Positions 12,260-23,850 of a stretch of DNA of 64,000 bases are shown in pieces (the first letter of the stretch is position 1; each line of letters begins with the position of its first letter). The DNA comes from Seriola aureovittata. Its lineage: Eukaryota; Chordata; Actinopteri; Carangiformes; Carangidae. The position numbers were made by a program, and so were the translations under genes. The notes below the pieces were generated by a model. It searched no databases and had not been told where the DNA came from. It saw only the letters and a program-made list of their open reading frames with translations. The stretch is taken from NCBI RefSeq assembly GCF_021018895.1, contig NC_079379.1, forward strand, positions 21,694,276 to 21,758,275. Direction: 5' to 3'.

Positions 12260-14061
12260 TAATAACCTGGTAAAGCCGCTTCCTGATTAATTAACCCTGG
12301 CCCACACGTTTTTCTCTCCACGGCTCAGACATGAGAGGGCACACCATGGCTTCCACTGAAGCCTGGGGCCACTGGTTTTTATGAAGACTGTAAATCAAAA
12401 AGGGGCACAGATATGTAATTTTTTACCAAGTCACAAAGTTTTGTTTTATATCAGAGAACTGTGAGGATGAATTATCATGGGGGCGTGGGGGGTTACCCAC
12501 TGCTCCTTTTGGTGAAATACAATGACTGAAATCGCTCACTAATGGTGCGGATATAATCCCCTTGTTGAAGTTGGCAGCCAGCTGCTGAGCAAAATTATAA
12601 TTAGCAACATATATTACCACTAATATGATTATCTCATTAAATATCAGACCTCTAATCAAATCATAATGATGTTTGTATCATTGAGGGGAGTGTGGTTAAC
12701 TCATGAACTGTAAAAATGAAATCTCTTGATACAACAGCCGCATGGAAACAAAGATCCAATGAAAATAATATTAAAAAACAAACATTTTTCTACTCCCTTT
12801 ACTGTCAAACCGGTTGTTAGCAGGATCATAAACTGTGTCTTTTAATGAGATCATACATAGACGAGGTTGTGGACTTGGTTGGAATATGTATGACCCATGA
12901 TATTGCTAATGTCCCTGATGCAGATCCTGGATCTAAAGGTCATCTGGAAAGCAACTTGTAAAGGCCAGCGACGAAGCTGTGAGCCAGTGATCCCAGTCTG
13001 AGCCTCGTATCCCACAGACAGAGAGAGAGGGACAGAAGACACAATTGGCTCATCATAAAGCTGTCAAGTGACCCACCAATCCGCAGCGGCGAACACAGTT
13101 ATCTATCACTTCCACAAACAACACACTTGCCATTAATGAATCCATTGTTCTTGGGAGAAATACAGTAACTAGACCAGCTTCTCTGTTTGCCTTGAGATGG
13201 TGGCAAGAATGATGTCTCTGGAAACAAGTCTGATTGTGTTTTTCAACAGAAGGCTTTCTTTCAGTGGTTCATGTACTAGCTGTTGGCATTGTTTCTTGTC
13301 TCCCCTCCTACGTCCCGCTCCTTCGAATCTGTTTATTTGGTTGTTAAACATCATGTTCAGCTCCATCTGTTGCATGAAATGTCATATTTTCTTGAAATCT
13401 TGATGCAGAAAATCTTCACACAAACAAAAAAGAGCTTCAGCGCAGCAGTTTTTGGTGCAGTTTTTATCTGTTTCACAAACACTCTGGGTACGCAGTGACG
13501 GCGTGTTCAGCTGAATGGAGATAAGGAAGGAAATCCTTTGAAAAAAACAAAGTTTATTTCAATTGTAAACACCTGAAATAAATCATCCACTTACGATAGC
13601 CTTTGACATGCTTTAAGAAAAAAAAATTTTAAGACTCATGTCTGGAAAAAGAGAAAGCCCAAGATGAATATTTTTGCCCTATAAGAAGCTCAGCTGAGCG
13701 TTGTTTCTTTGCAAAGCTCTGGAGGTGCTTTGAAAATCCCTGTTACATAAACAGAACATAATAGCGCTGTGAAGAATCTGCCAGTACAATATATAATCTA
13801 GAAAAGCCTCTGATGTTTTCAAAAGAAGAAGCTGGAGAAATCAAACACAGTACATGGCAATGGACAAAAATACCCTGGGTGTTAGCGAGGGCTGTATTTC
13901 TGGAGGAACGGAAATTAGCTGAGGTGTGGGATTTTGATTAATATTCTCAGTCACTAATGACTCAGGAGCAGAGAGCTATTGGCTGATAAAAACTAGATAA
14001 GCCTGCGAGAGGAATATGATCTGGACATATGGAGAAACGTTCAGTCTGCAAAGCTCAATAA

Positions 14062-14422
14062 TTAAAGGAGCTATTTGTAAATTTTGCTATTGCTACATAG
14101 CTAACGTTAGCATTAACAGCTACTTACCAGCCTAGAAGAAACATTGCAAGATTCCTTTACTCACCAAGAGCTGTCTCCAGAGATGAAAACAACGCAAAAA
14201 ACTTTTGTCTCTATCACTTCTTTTTCTTCTACTGAAGTTAGCACGCTAACCAGCTAGCCCCGGCCACCTCGTCACTTTAGCTAGCAACGAGGTCACATTA
14301 TAACCTCTTGTCTTGTAAACACAACAAGCTCTTGTCAAGTAAAAGTCACCACCATCCGACCCGAGCAAGAAACCTTGTTCGACGGCAGCGAAAACAATTA
14401 CAATACAAATAGCTTCTTTAAA
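14062..14422 (+). mobile_element. MITE-like element, TTAAAGGAGCTATTTGTAA inverted repeats, copy 1
   Basis: The left end ttaaaggagctatttgtaa and the reverse complement of the right end, ttaaagaagctatttgtat, are inverted repeats. The interior includes 'gttagcacgctaaccagcta' and 'gagctgtctccagagatg'. A second copy of the family lies in opposite orientation at 37078-37498 with clear interior similarity. Length 361 bp, no ORF. Confidence 0.75.
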
Positions 14423-14489
14423 TTGTCTATCGCATTCATTAATGTTGGATATTTTGGTAAATGTATTAGTGTTAAAATGTCAAGTTGTG

Positions 14490-14773
14490 GTTCTATAGGG
14501 GGTTGTGTGTCTACATAATTAATGAACAGGATATAATATGTTAATTAGTGAGCTTTTGAGGTGTATAGGCAGTTTCTGTCACTGTACTGCAGAGCCAGGC
14601 TAACTGTTTCCCTTTGTTTCCAGTCTTTATGCTAAGCTAAGCTAAGCTAAGCTAATCATCGCCTCTGTCTAGCCTCATATTTGGCATACACACATGAGAA
14701 TGGTGTCGAACTTCTCAACTACTCAAAAAGTAAAAAGATGTATTTTCCAAAATGTCAGACTATTCCATTAAAG
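14490..14773 (-). mobile_element. partial MITE of the AAAGGAATAGTTC family
   Basis: The right end (ccaaaatgtcagactattcc then attaaag) and the 'cagtctttatgctaagctaa' core match the family at 4877 and 22073. The left part ('ggatataatatgttaattag' then 'tgagctttt') fits its interior. The element is truncated. A (GCTAA)5 tract at 14631-14655 is an expansion of its core. Confidence 0.55.
14631..14655. repeat. (GCTAA)5 microsatellite within MITE core
   Basis: Five perfect five-base units inside the element remnant. Confidence 0.9.
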
Positions 14774-17700
14774 TTTCACATAGTAAAAAAAAATGACTTG
14801 AATTAAGATCACCATTAAAAGAGACTAACAGCACACTGTTTCCAGTAGGATGTGGTTAGCGTTGTAATTAAAGTTGGCACATACAGTTGACCTGGCCCAG
14901 TTATCAGCTCTACATTTCTTACATTTACACTTTTTATTAAAATAGAGTCCCTCGTTTATTTCTGGAAACTATTAAGAACTAACTTTCTTGGTAACTTTAC
15001 TGACCTGTTTTAAAAAGTGGGCTTCAGTCTGTCAGTCTGTCTCTGTCCTGACTTCGAGTTACTTTGAAAAGGGACATATCACTTATTCTGAACATGCCCT
15101 CAAGCGATCAAAGCCCACGTTTGGCTTGATTTATCATGTTTCATTATGCAGCTTTGAGCTCATGCTGTTATCTATCTTGCTAACTTACCTTGGGGATGAT
15201 TGATTATCACGCTGTTGGACCTTGTATAAGGACTTTCCAGTAAAATCATTTCATTGCATTATGGAAGGTTTACATGGGTGGAAACATATGTATCATGTAC
15301 AGGGGCATGTACAGTCATATCAATCATGGAGCTACATAGCCAAGTTGCTAATGCTCAGTTATTGCTGCTGTGAAAGCTCATAGTGTGTTTCCTGCAAACA
15401 GCAATACCCTAAAACGGGATTTAGTGTAGTGTTGGCAATTCAAAATAAAATGAATGATGTTGTAATCCCACGTTTCTGACAAAGTTTACCTAATTTATTT
15501 TCATGATGCGTTGCGTTTATTTAACAGATTGAAGCAATAACTGTGGATGCTGGCTCCTGTAATTGCTTGCTATAAGCAGAGTAATCAATCCTTTTCATTC
15601 ACTTATTAATGGAGGATCGCACCAATTTTCAGCCACTTCCACCTCCCTCCGCTGCCCTACATACTGTACTCTAACAGCTGCCTCATGTCTGCTCTCTGCT
15701 AATCAAAGGTGCGAAAGGTTCGGAGAACCTTTGATCTGTGCCCAGTTATTATTCGTCACCTTATTTCACCTTTGGAGACGAGACTCACATGACTCAAGAT
15801 ATGGAAATTCAACATAAAACACACAAATGTTCCAGAGTCTGGTAACAGATAAATCACCTTTTAGATATGGAGAAACTAACTGCCTTTATATTGAGGGCAT
15901 AGTTGAACTGCAGTATATCTGTCTTCATACAGTCAATAAAAGCAGCCCATTTAACATAACATAACATATATTGGCAGGCTTTGGGATGGATATATATTTA
16001 TGTAATATATGCCTACAATATAAGCATACATACATAAACATACATTGTTCAGACATACAGTATACGTCAATACATGAAATTGTTCCAGTTCCTAATACAT
16101 TTCATATGTAATTTTTATATATACGCTCTAGGGTTAGATTACAAACTTTAATTACAAAATTTAATTATAAACAAACAAACAAATAAATAAATATTGTCTC
16201 ATGAAGCGCAATCAGGTACAGGTACATTAACCATTAACTACAGGAACAGACAGATTCAATCTTCTCCCAGAAGAGAAAAAGCTTTGGATGTTATGTGATC
16301 TAAGTAAGATTGAATATAATTGTCTGTTCCATTGCTCATTACGAGTTGATTTAAGGGATTTAATTGGAATGATCATATAAAACTTGAGTGGTATTTTAGC
16401 CTTTTTGTGGCAGATTTTATATGTTGGGTTTAAAAAAAGTTCTTTATGTAAGAAGTTAAATTCTTTTCTGACAAATGTTTCACCACTGCAACAGTATTTT
16501 GGTTTCTATTACACTCAACAGACACACAAAAATAGATTAGAGCAACTACACACCCTAACTGACAATTCAATGTACTATATCCTAGTTTTATAACTACTTG
16601 CAAGCTTTGTCCGACCTGTCTGTTTTTTCTTTTGTTTGTTTTCTCGCTGTGTCTTCATGTGAATGCCCACAGCACAACATGCAGAGCAATGCTGCGTTAC
16701 AGTCAGCACATTGCTGACACCTCTGTTAAGGTGGGATCCAGTGGAAGGTCAGGTAAAATGGCCAACAGACCCTGAGGGATCCTTTCTCTTTCTTGTGTCA
16801 AAGAAAGACAGGATTCATCGATACTGGTGCTCTCTTCCCAGACTCTGAAGCCATCAGCCCTGAGCACAAGAACTTGTAGAGACAATGCAGGTGTAACAGA
16901 GATATCACCTCAAGTGCCAATCAGACCAAAGCTTCTCATTGGCTTTATGGCTCATCAATCACATCCAAGACATATCACCTTCGGGACAAAGACAAAAGAA
17001 GAAAATCAGGCTCAGCAGAAGTAAGATCTGAGATATGAGGGTGTATCCTTGGGAGGAACCTGGTGGGAGCAGCTGTCACTCACCCCACAAAGAAAGTATT
17101 TTTCATGTTGTTCAACCTTGACGATAGGATGTCAGGAGATAAGAGTGATGAAACAGGGCAAGCTCTGCAGCTCCATCTGCATTTCCAATCTTGAGGTGTG
17201 TAGGTTCATCAAAAAAAAAAAAAAAAAGCAAGTCTGACAAATCAAACTTGTCTCAAAGGTCCACATACTCGCCAGAACAATTCACTCTTTTCACCCTCGA
17301 AAACTTGAAAGCCTGGTCACACCAGCGTTTAAAACAGAGAAATTCTACATCAAACTCAGCTGTATTTCAATTGAATTTCCACAATCAGTGAATGTGCTTG
17401 TGGTGAAGCAAACCCCAAATCTTCTGCATGGTGTCTTCGATACTACTTGGTAAACTTTGACACACAAATTATCCCCACTGTCTAACAGCAAACCATCTTG
17501 ACAGTTGAATGGAGAGCTCCTAAACAGAGTAATAAACTTTGAAGCATGCTGAAACATTTATATATCCCTCTTACCTGTAATTGTAAATATTACAATATAT
17601 TTCTCATATAAAATCTTGTGAAACAATTTCAAACACCCCTAAAGTGGACCGTACCATTTCTTAACCTTGACGTTAGCTGAATGTCTCCTCTGCCTGCTTC

Positions 17701-19081
17701 ACTAAAGCATAAATACAAGTAGCAATAGCTAACTAACTAGCTAACTATAGCTGGTTTAATACACTTTACTTTCTTACCTTCAGAGTTTATGAATTAGATT
17801 GTACCAAGTATCTACGGACAGATGTTAGCTAGTTTCTAACTTTTGCCATAAGTTACAGTTTTACTAACCGTTAGTTAATTTTTAACTTTTAACTTAGGTT
17901 ACAGTTCAGCTAATTAATGCTAGCTAGCTGAAAGCGCGTCCTTTCATTTCCAGTGTTGGCTTGGCATTTCATTACCACTATAAAAAGCCATATTTTATCT
18001 AATTTCAGCAAACACTAGCGCTCAGTCATAAGTAGTGAGACAATGTAGGGTTAGTTGTTCTAAAGATACGTTTTGCAGGTACTATTAACGTTCACACTTG
18101 AACTTTGAATGTCTTAAAGACACATTGACACAGCAGTAGCAATAGAGAGCCTTCAATTTCCACAACACAAGTCTTTAAAGCGCCCGTCCCCTTCATTACA
18201 AATACAAAAAGCGATAATCTCTTAAGCTTTTTTATCTTCTGTCTTATTCCTGCCATTTTTGGTATATGATTGAAAAGGTTCAGTCATAATAAGGAACTAA
18301 TCGTGACACTAATTGCAGCCAATGAGTCATAACCCAAATGCACTAAATTACTGCAGAAATACATAACTCACAAACATGCACCTTTTTTTTTTCTTTCAAA
18401 CAAAAATTAAAGTGTTCAGTACTAAGTTTCTACAGGTGGTGCTTTTGTTTTTCTGGTTTACATTAAGCCACTGAGTCGTCATCAGCGCTCAAGACAACCA
18501 CCCAGACGTCATAATAATCAATCACAGCTCACTGCAGTTGCTGCCTCCAGTGATGCCCATAAAAATGTTTGTTTGGCCATAAATGTGTTCGCCTGACCTC
18601 ACACCGAGGAGGAACCTCATTTTGCGGTTTGTTCATTTTTTGACAGAACAAATGTCACAGTGGTTTTAGATCACATCATTTCTCAAACGATAAGCTTCTT
18701 TAATTTTACAAAAATGGTGTAAGGTTGTACATCAGTTTTATAATGGCTTCACTTCTTAGACCCTCTGGACATTTATCTACATTCGAATGTGGAATCAAAC
18801 CACTACTGACCATCGCTGTCCTGTGAATGTGACAAAAATTCACCGTGGAGGAAAATACTTGCTTTGGTCACAGGATAAACAGCTCTCCATTTATCGCTGT
18901 TTGCTTTGGCTTTTAAAAGCGGCGCATCGTCAGCCGTTACGGGAAGGAAACGCACCATAACAGAGCTGCCAGAGTCACGCTTTTAATAGACTTTATGACT
19001 GTTATTTATCCCGCTGTCTCCTTTTCTCCTGAATGACAAGATGACAGAGTAATATCACAGATGTCTTTCTTTTCCAGGCCA

Positions 19082-19083
<2 letters not shown>

Positions 19084-19117
<34 letters not shown>
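19084..19117. repeat. C34 homopolymer
   Basis: An uninterrupted run of 34 C (G34 on the minus strand), about 2.5 kb downstream of the ctdp1 stop. Its length is likely polymorphic and prone to sequencing error. The G strand could form a quadruplex. Confidence 0.95.
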
Positions 19118-19717
19118 ACAGCATTACAATACCCTCAACAATTTACACCAATCACATGGTTATACTTGGTTTAGGTAATGTCCTGATTTAAAATACAGAA
19201 CACCATTTTATTTATTTCTGATGAAAAGATCAGCTGAGAGGAAAACGCCCCGATTTTAACCCGCATAAATTATTCTTTCGACCTTCTTTCTTTTCCCTCC
19301 TGCTTCCTAAAATTGCAAACTGATGAGTCGTGCTGTCTCCTATAATGAGGCTGCCTGTCCCGGTGTAATAACAAGGTTTTTCTTTTTTTTTTTGCACATT
19401 TCAACACATTTTTCTACACATGTATCAACCCAAGCGGCAAGATGGAACAAGGCCTAATGGTTCTGGTATGGTTTTCATGACAAAGAACCCATTAACTGAG
19501 TAGCACGTCCTGGCGCGAGTCTCATAGTGCCATACACATTATGATTCTAATGTTTAAAACCCAGCAAAGAAGAGGCGGCAAAAAGGATAATGGACTTTTG
19601 TCTGGAGTATGATGTAGTGATTATGTTCAGGGAATAGAAAATATTTTGTGCTGCTCTTTAGGATGCAAAATAAAAATAAAAAAGGCAAAAAATTCTGTTG
19701 TGTTACTTAGAAACATC

Positions 19718-21448
19718 TTTATTCAATGAAAGTATCTTTTCTCTCAGGGTCAAGTACGAAATTTACAAATACGTTACACGTCAGTTGTTTCGATTGGAAC
19801 TCAAGGTGGAAACACTGTCGACACAAACAAAATGGGATGACTGACACTGTAGAAAGAAGTCCGTCAGGTATGAAGTGAAAAGAAGTCAAGGGTAAAACAT
19901 TTACTGGACAGAGATCCAAACACACATCTGCCCTGCTGCCTTAGGACAGTAATTACAATTTTTTTTTTTTATTTCTATAACCTAAATGCAGAGGAAATAT
20001 ATTTCAATGAATGAGACAAAAACAGACTCAGTGCTATGGGTTTGACTCTACACAGACGCCAAACATTAACAGTGAATGTAAGCAACCTTGGTACAACATA
20101 CTGTACACTCCGTTAAGAGTCGCACTTGGCAACTTTGCATGATGGTTTTTTTTCTCCGAAAATGATGAGAGATGGAAGCAGTTGGTCTTCAACACCCAGA
20201 AATCCTGTAATGTGTGATGTCAGTAAAGTGCAGTCACACTGTATTGGCTGGTCTGTGGAGGACACCAAGGGGATGATATGCTGGTGAGTCCTGCTTTCTC
20301 TTTTATCACTTTTACTTCATCATCAAAATTGCAAATTTAAACATTTTTGTACCGTATGCACATCTAGACTTGTTTGTTCAACCAAATTACCACAAACATA
20401 TTTTTTCACTTACCCCCAGTGCTATCTAGCCATTCAAACAGTTTTGGGTTTCAAGATCTTTGAGATTCTGCTGCCACCCCAATCCTGTGAATGTGACTGG
20501 TATTTTGTTTGTTGGTGTTGCCATCATTTAAAAACAACATAATAAAATTCAAGAATCACATCTGTCTCCAGAATCCCTTCGGTTGATTAATTGGTTTCTA
20601 TAAAAAAATAAGCTAATAGCATTTATTATCAATTAGCCAGATCAACATGGACGGTCATTTTGGAGAAAGATGATACTCTTGTTTTTAATGCTGGGAGCAC
20701 CACAAATGGAATTGGCCTATGTCGGCCTGAAAATGATCGCGAATGGATTCCAAAATTGAGCAAACACTCATAAACGGTGTGTATGTACCTCTAAACCAAA
20801 TGCAAACATTTATAGAAAATGTGTAGAAAATTTCTATATATCAAAAGGTAAGTGATAAAATATGATTTCATATTCTTTTTTGGATGAACTTACCCTTAAA
20901 AAGGCTTCAGGATAAGCAGAGGCCTGGTAGGAGTGTTTATCCTTCTGAATTGAACAACATTGTACAATCAATGAAAATGAAAATATACTAGTTGGATTCA
21001 GTTTACAGTGACAATGCACCAAGGGTGTGGTAATCACAAAAAGATAGTTAGCTTACCATTATGTCTTCAAATGTACACGGAGGAGGAAGAAACAACTCGA
21101 GGAAACACATTCATACGTCTAGATCCGCTGGTTGCATTTATGACCCTAAAAAAACTGTTGAGGAGGCCAAAAGAAAAATAAAACTGGAAGTCAAGAGTAA
21201 AACATTTAGCTGCACGCCTTGGCAAACCTATTCCAAAGTCTTTGGCATTTACGACCGGCAAAATTTACGCTTTATAATTTCATTTCTTTTTCTCATGAAT
21301 ATAAAAATTGAAATAGAAAACAGTAAAACAAAAAAGAAAAGTATCAAATTTCAATGTCTCCTTCAGTTTGTTGTCTTACAATAAAATTTTAACATCAAAG
21401 TGTTTTATGCCAAAAAGGCTATATATCAATGCTAGAAAAATCTAAGCC
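19718..21448 (-). other. ctdp1: possible extended ctdp1 3'UTR with distal poly(A) signal
   Basis: A further minus-strand AATAAA lies at 19718-19723. It is followed on the minus strand by a T-rich downstream element (complement of 19670-19700), a good poly(A) context. The interval is AT-rich and shows none of the inverted-repeat elements that crowd the flanks, which fits a long 3'UTR. No coding exon is recognised in it, and the short ORFs there (for example plus-strand 21061-21384) have no recognisable family. Whether ctdp1 transcripts reach this far is inference. Confidence 0.35.
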
Positions 21449-21641
21449 TTTATTTACACAGCAACATGTAATTTCTGTACAGGACATTCATTTTTATTAC
21501 AGCACACATTCATGGCTCATACATCCTAAGTACACACCGATTCCAAAGCAGAAAAATAATTTTTTAGATACCACTCGTGGGGACGACTGGAGTTGGATTT
21601 TTTTGTTGTTGTTGTTGTCCTTTTCCTGTGACGGTTCCACG
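21449..21641 (-). other. ctdp1: ctdp1 proximal 3'UTR with two poly(A) signals
   Basis: Immediately downstream of the ctdp1 stop. On the minus strand there are AATAAA hexamers at 21493-21498 and 21449-21454 (TTTATT on the plus strand). A CAA-type microsatellite (TTG repeats on the plus strand, about 21602-21618) lies early in this UTR. Use of these signals would give a 3'UTR of about 165-220 nt. Cleavage position is not visible from sequence alone. Confidence 0.6.
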
Positions 21642-21816
21642 TCACATAAAGTCATTGAGCTCTGCCTCCAAGGCGGCGGCCATCTCGTCCGCCTCTGAGC
21701 TGCTGCCTTCCTCTTCCTCGTTGGAGTCTTTGGAGGACTCGTCAGCAGACTGCTTATTCTCCACCTCCTCCTCGTCCTCCTCCTCCTTGGCTTCCTCGTG
21801 CTTACGTTTGTGGCCC
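21642..21816 (-). CDS. ctdp1: ctdp1 (FCP1) last coding exon, RAP74-binding tail
   Basis: Terminal coding exon, with an acceptor (ttttctctAG) at 21818-21817 and a TGA stop at 21644-21642. It encodes GHKRKHEEAKEEEDEEE, then a Ser/Glu-rich stretch (SADESSKDSNEEEE), then SSSEADEM and the final helix ALEAELNDFM. This matches the vertebrate FCP1 C-terminus, where human ends in ALEAELNDLM. In the family this acidic amphipathic helix docks on the winged-helix domain of RAP74 (GTF2F1), recruiting the phosphatase to TFIIF and elongating Pol II. Serines followed by acidic residues just before the helix look like CK2 sites, and CK2 phosphorylation there is reported to strengthen RAP74 binding. The first base completes the Arg codon split by the intron. 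The only clear change in the final helix is Leu to Phe at the penultimate residue, a conservative hydrophobic swap. Confidence 0.93.
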
Positions 21817-22072
21817 CTAGAGAAAACAACAGAGGGTGATTTAGAAAGGAAACCGTAAACCTTTAATCTGTGGGACTCCTCTGCTCTACTGCTGCTGCAT
21901 CAAACAGGATTTACATCATAAACATTGATGTCCCATTTAGAACTGATGCCAGAATTTTATTTGCTATTATTTGTTGCTTTGTTTCACCACAGAATGAAAC
22001 AAGATTAAAAAAAAAGAAAGCCAGACTTGATAACATAATCACAGACTATACCCCCTTTAGGTGTTCTGTTAC

Positions 22073-22287
22073 TTAAAGGAATAGTTCAACACTTAGGGAA
22101 ATAATGATTGATAATAGAGGTTCAGGCTAGTCGTTTCACTGTGTCCAGTCTTTGTGCTATGCTAAGCTAACTGGTTGATAGCTGTAGAATCATAATTTGC
22201 ATGAGACATGAGAGTGGTATCAATCTTCTCAGTTAACTAATGGTAATAATAATAAGTATTTCCCAAAATATGAAACTATTCCTTTAA
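22073..22287. mobile_element. short complete MITE of the AAAGGAATAGTTC family
   Basis: The left end ttaaaggaatagttcaacac pairs with the reverse complement of the right end, ttaaaggaatagtttcatat. Both run on into a gggaaat block. The interior keeps 'ccagtctttgtgctatgcta' and 'atgagagtggtatcaatctt'. At 215 bp it is a deleted version of the family. It lies about 260 bp inside the ctdp1 last intron. Confidence 0.75.
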
Positions 22288-22593
22288 AAGATTAACCGTG
22301 TATTAAAAAAAAAAAAAAAATGTTGCTTTTAACTTCTTGGAAATTTCCAATACAAGTGACAAATTTCACAATTTTAAGATTTGTTTTTGAACATCTTGGA
22401 TAAATAAACTGAAGAGAATCAAACAGCTAGTCTGGCTAGCTGGCAAACTGCCCTGGAAGTAGATCCCTCTGGGGTTAGCTGCAATTGCTAATCCAGTCGC
22501 CTGCTTCCTGTTTTCACTTTTGTATGGATTCGGGAAGAAAGTGAAATTTCTTATGCAAAATTCAAATGTACAGTTTACTGTTTAGGAGGGTTG

Positions 22594-22637
22594 GTGATCG
22601 TGATCGTGATCGTGATCGTGATCATCATCATCATCAA
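22594..22637. repeat. (GTGATC)n-(ATC)n microsatellite
   Basis: Five GTGATC units run into ATC repeats. The apparent VIVIVIVI open frame across it is a by-product. Confidence 0.95.
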
Positions 22638-23619
22638 CCTTTATTTATTTTCTAGGGGATATGTTGAGGGGCGACCATTTTCAGTGATGCCGAGATTACA
22701 TAAGCAGAAAGGAAACAAACCAAACAATCCGAAGAACAAAAATCAATTCATGTCCCGATGTTATCAGGGAATCAATGTTTCAAGTGTGTTGTAGGTTATC
22801 CCATAAGTATGTGATGTTCATCTACGTATTTGCCAATTGGTCTAGTACACGTGCGAATGGATTCTCAAGTGGCTGTTTTCAAGCTAGTGGCAATAACTGA
22901 GTTCTTAAGATGTATTCCACAAATTGGAGTTTAATAATGAGTGACAGAAATAAATCAAAGAGTTGTTTCACTGAAATATGAAAGCACTATGGTATATTCC
23001 CCAGTTAAAAAAGAAAACAGATAAAAAAAAAAGTACTGCATGTTCAGCACAGTGTGCTCCCTGGAGAATTCCACAATGCAATTAACAAGGGCTTGTTCTC
23101 CTTATACACTGTATCCACGAGATGTAAAGGCCCTCCACTGTTCAAGAACAAAACAGCTCTGTTGTGATGAGGGATTCAGAACAGTTGGGAAACCTGGGAC
23201 ACAGAGATGAATAGAGAGACCGAGGGGTAAAGATGGTTATGAAGAGCAAAGACAAAAAGGATGAAGACAGCGACGTCTTTGGTGAAAGGAGGCGTTAAAA
23301 ATCTCACGAGGTTTAGTTGGGCTCAAGATGCGCTGAAGAATCAAACCAGTATGGTGATGGTCATATTAAAATCGGATTGAAAATGCTCTGAAAGTGTCGT
23401 AATTACTATTATAACTAAAGAAAAGGCAGATCAAACAGGTCGCAGGCAGCTTGGATTTTAAAAAGGGTTGGGTATTGGTTGAAAATGTTCAACACTTGTG
23501 TTGCTATGACACCATAATTTCAATATCAGTAGCAAAAGAATACATTACTTTGGGAAATATTAAGATGCTTTCCTGCAAACCGCTTTTATTCGACTAAAAA
23601 GCCCCCAAAGCTTCTCAAT

Positions 23620-23850
23620 GGTTCATCACTTAGGGAAACATTCTGATTTGCTTCTTTTTGAGACTGATATTATTAGATTGATATCAACCTCATGTTTGTG
23701 CATTAAGTACAAAGCATAGTTAGCATAGATTAGCATAATGACTGGAAGCAGGGGGGACAGCTAGCTTCGCTATGTGCAAAGAGAACAAATGGGCCTATGA
23801 ACACTTTATAAAGGCAACTTACTAAACAAGTATCTTGTTTGTTTTACTCC
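23620..23850 (+). mobile_element. degraded MITE copy of the AAAGGAATAGTTC family
   Basis: 'ttcatcacttagggaaacat', 'gagactgatattattagatt', 'catagttagcatagattagc' and 'tgactggaagcaggggggac' correspond in order to the family's left half. The right end is lost. Confidence 0.5.

Larger units (their letters stand above)
1..19700. other. intergenic flank 3' of ctdp1, no recognised gene
   Basis: No open reading frame longer than about 130 codons exists here and none resembles a known protein. Exons of the usual vertebrate neighbours were looked for and not seen. The large exons of kcng2 and adnp2, in particular, would be obvious. Contents I can name are a CpG-rich patch at 20-130, inverted-repeat elements at 1722, 4877, 14062 and 14490, tandem or degenerate repeats at 3480, 6134, 6715 and 7200, and a cluster of fragments of one dispersed family at 10155-11880. 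There is also a possible small coding exon at 12187 and the C34 run at 19084. Stretches between these (for example 8130-10150, 12260-14060, 14780-19080) are AT-rich with nothing I can name. Confidence 0.6.

Noticed and set aside
16730..16860. FIDTGA motif (16815-16832) suggesting a retroviral-type aspartic protease fragment
   Set aside because: Only the short DTGA-containing motif matches. No gag zinc knuckle, reverse transcriptase or LTRs are visible nearby, so it is likely chance.
21497..21829. Arg-rich minus-strand ORF and Ser-rich plus-strand ORF over the last ctdp1 exon
   Set aside because: Shadow frames. The correct frame is the acidic ctdp1 tail with matching splice phase.
22591..22794. 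ORF beginning with alternating Val-Ile
   Set aside because: Translation of the GTGATC microsatellite.
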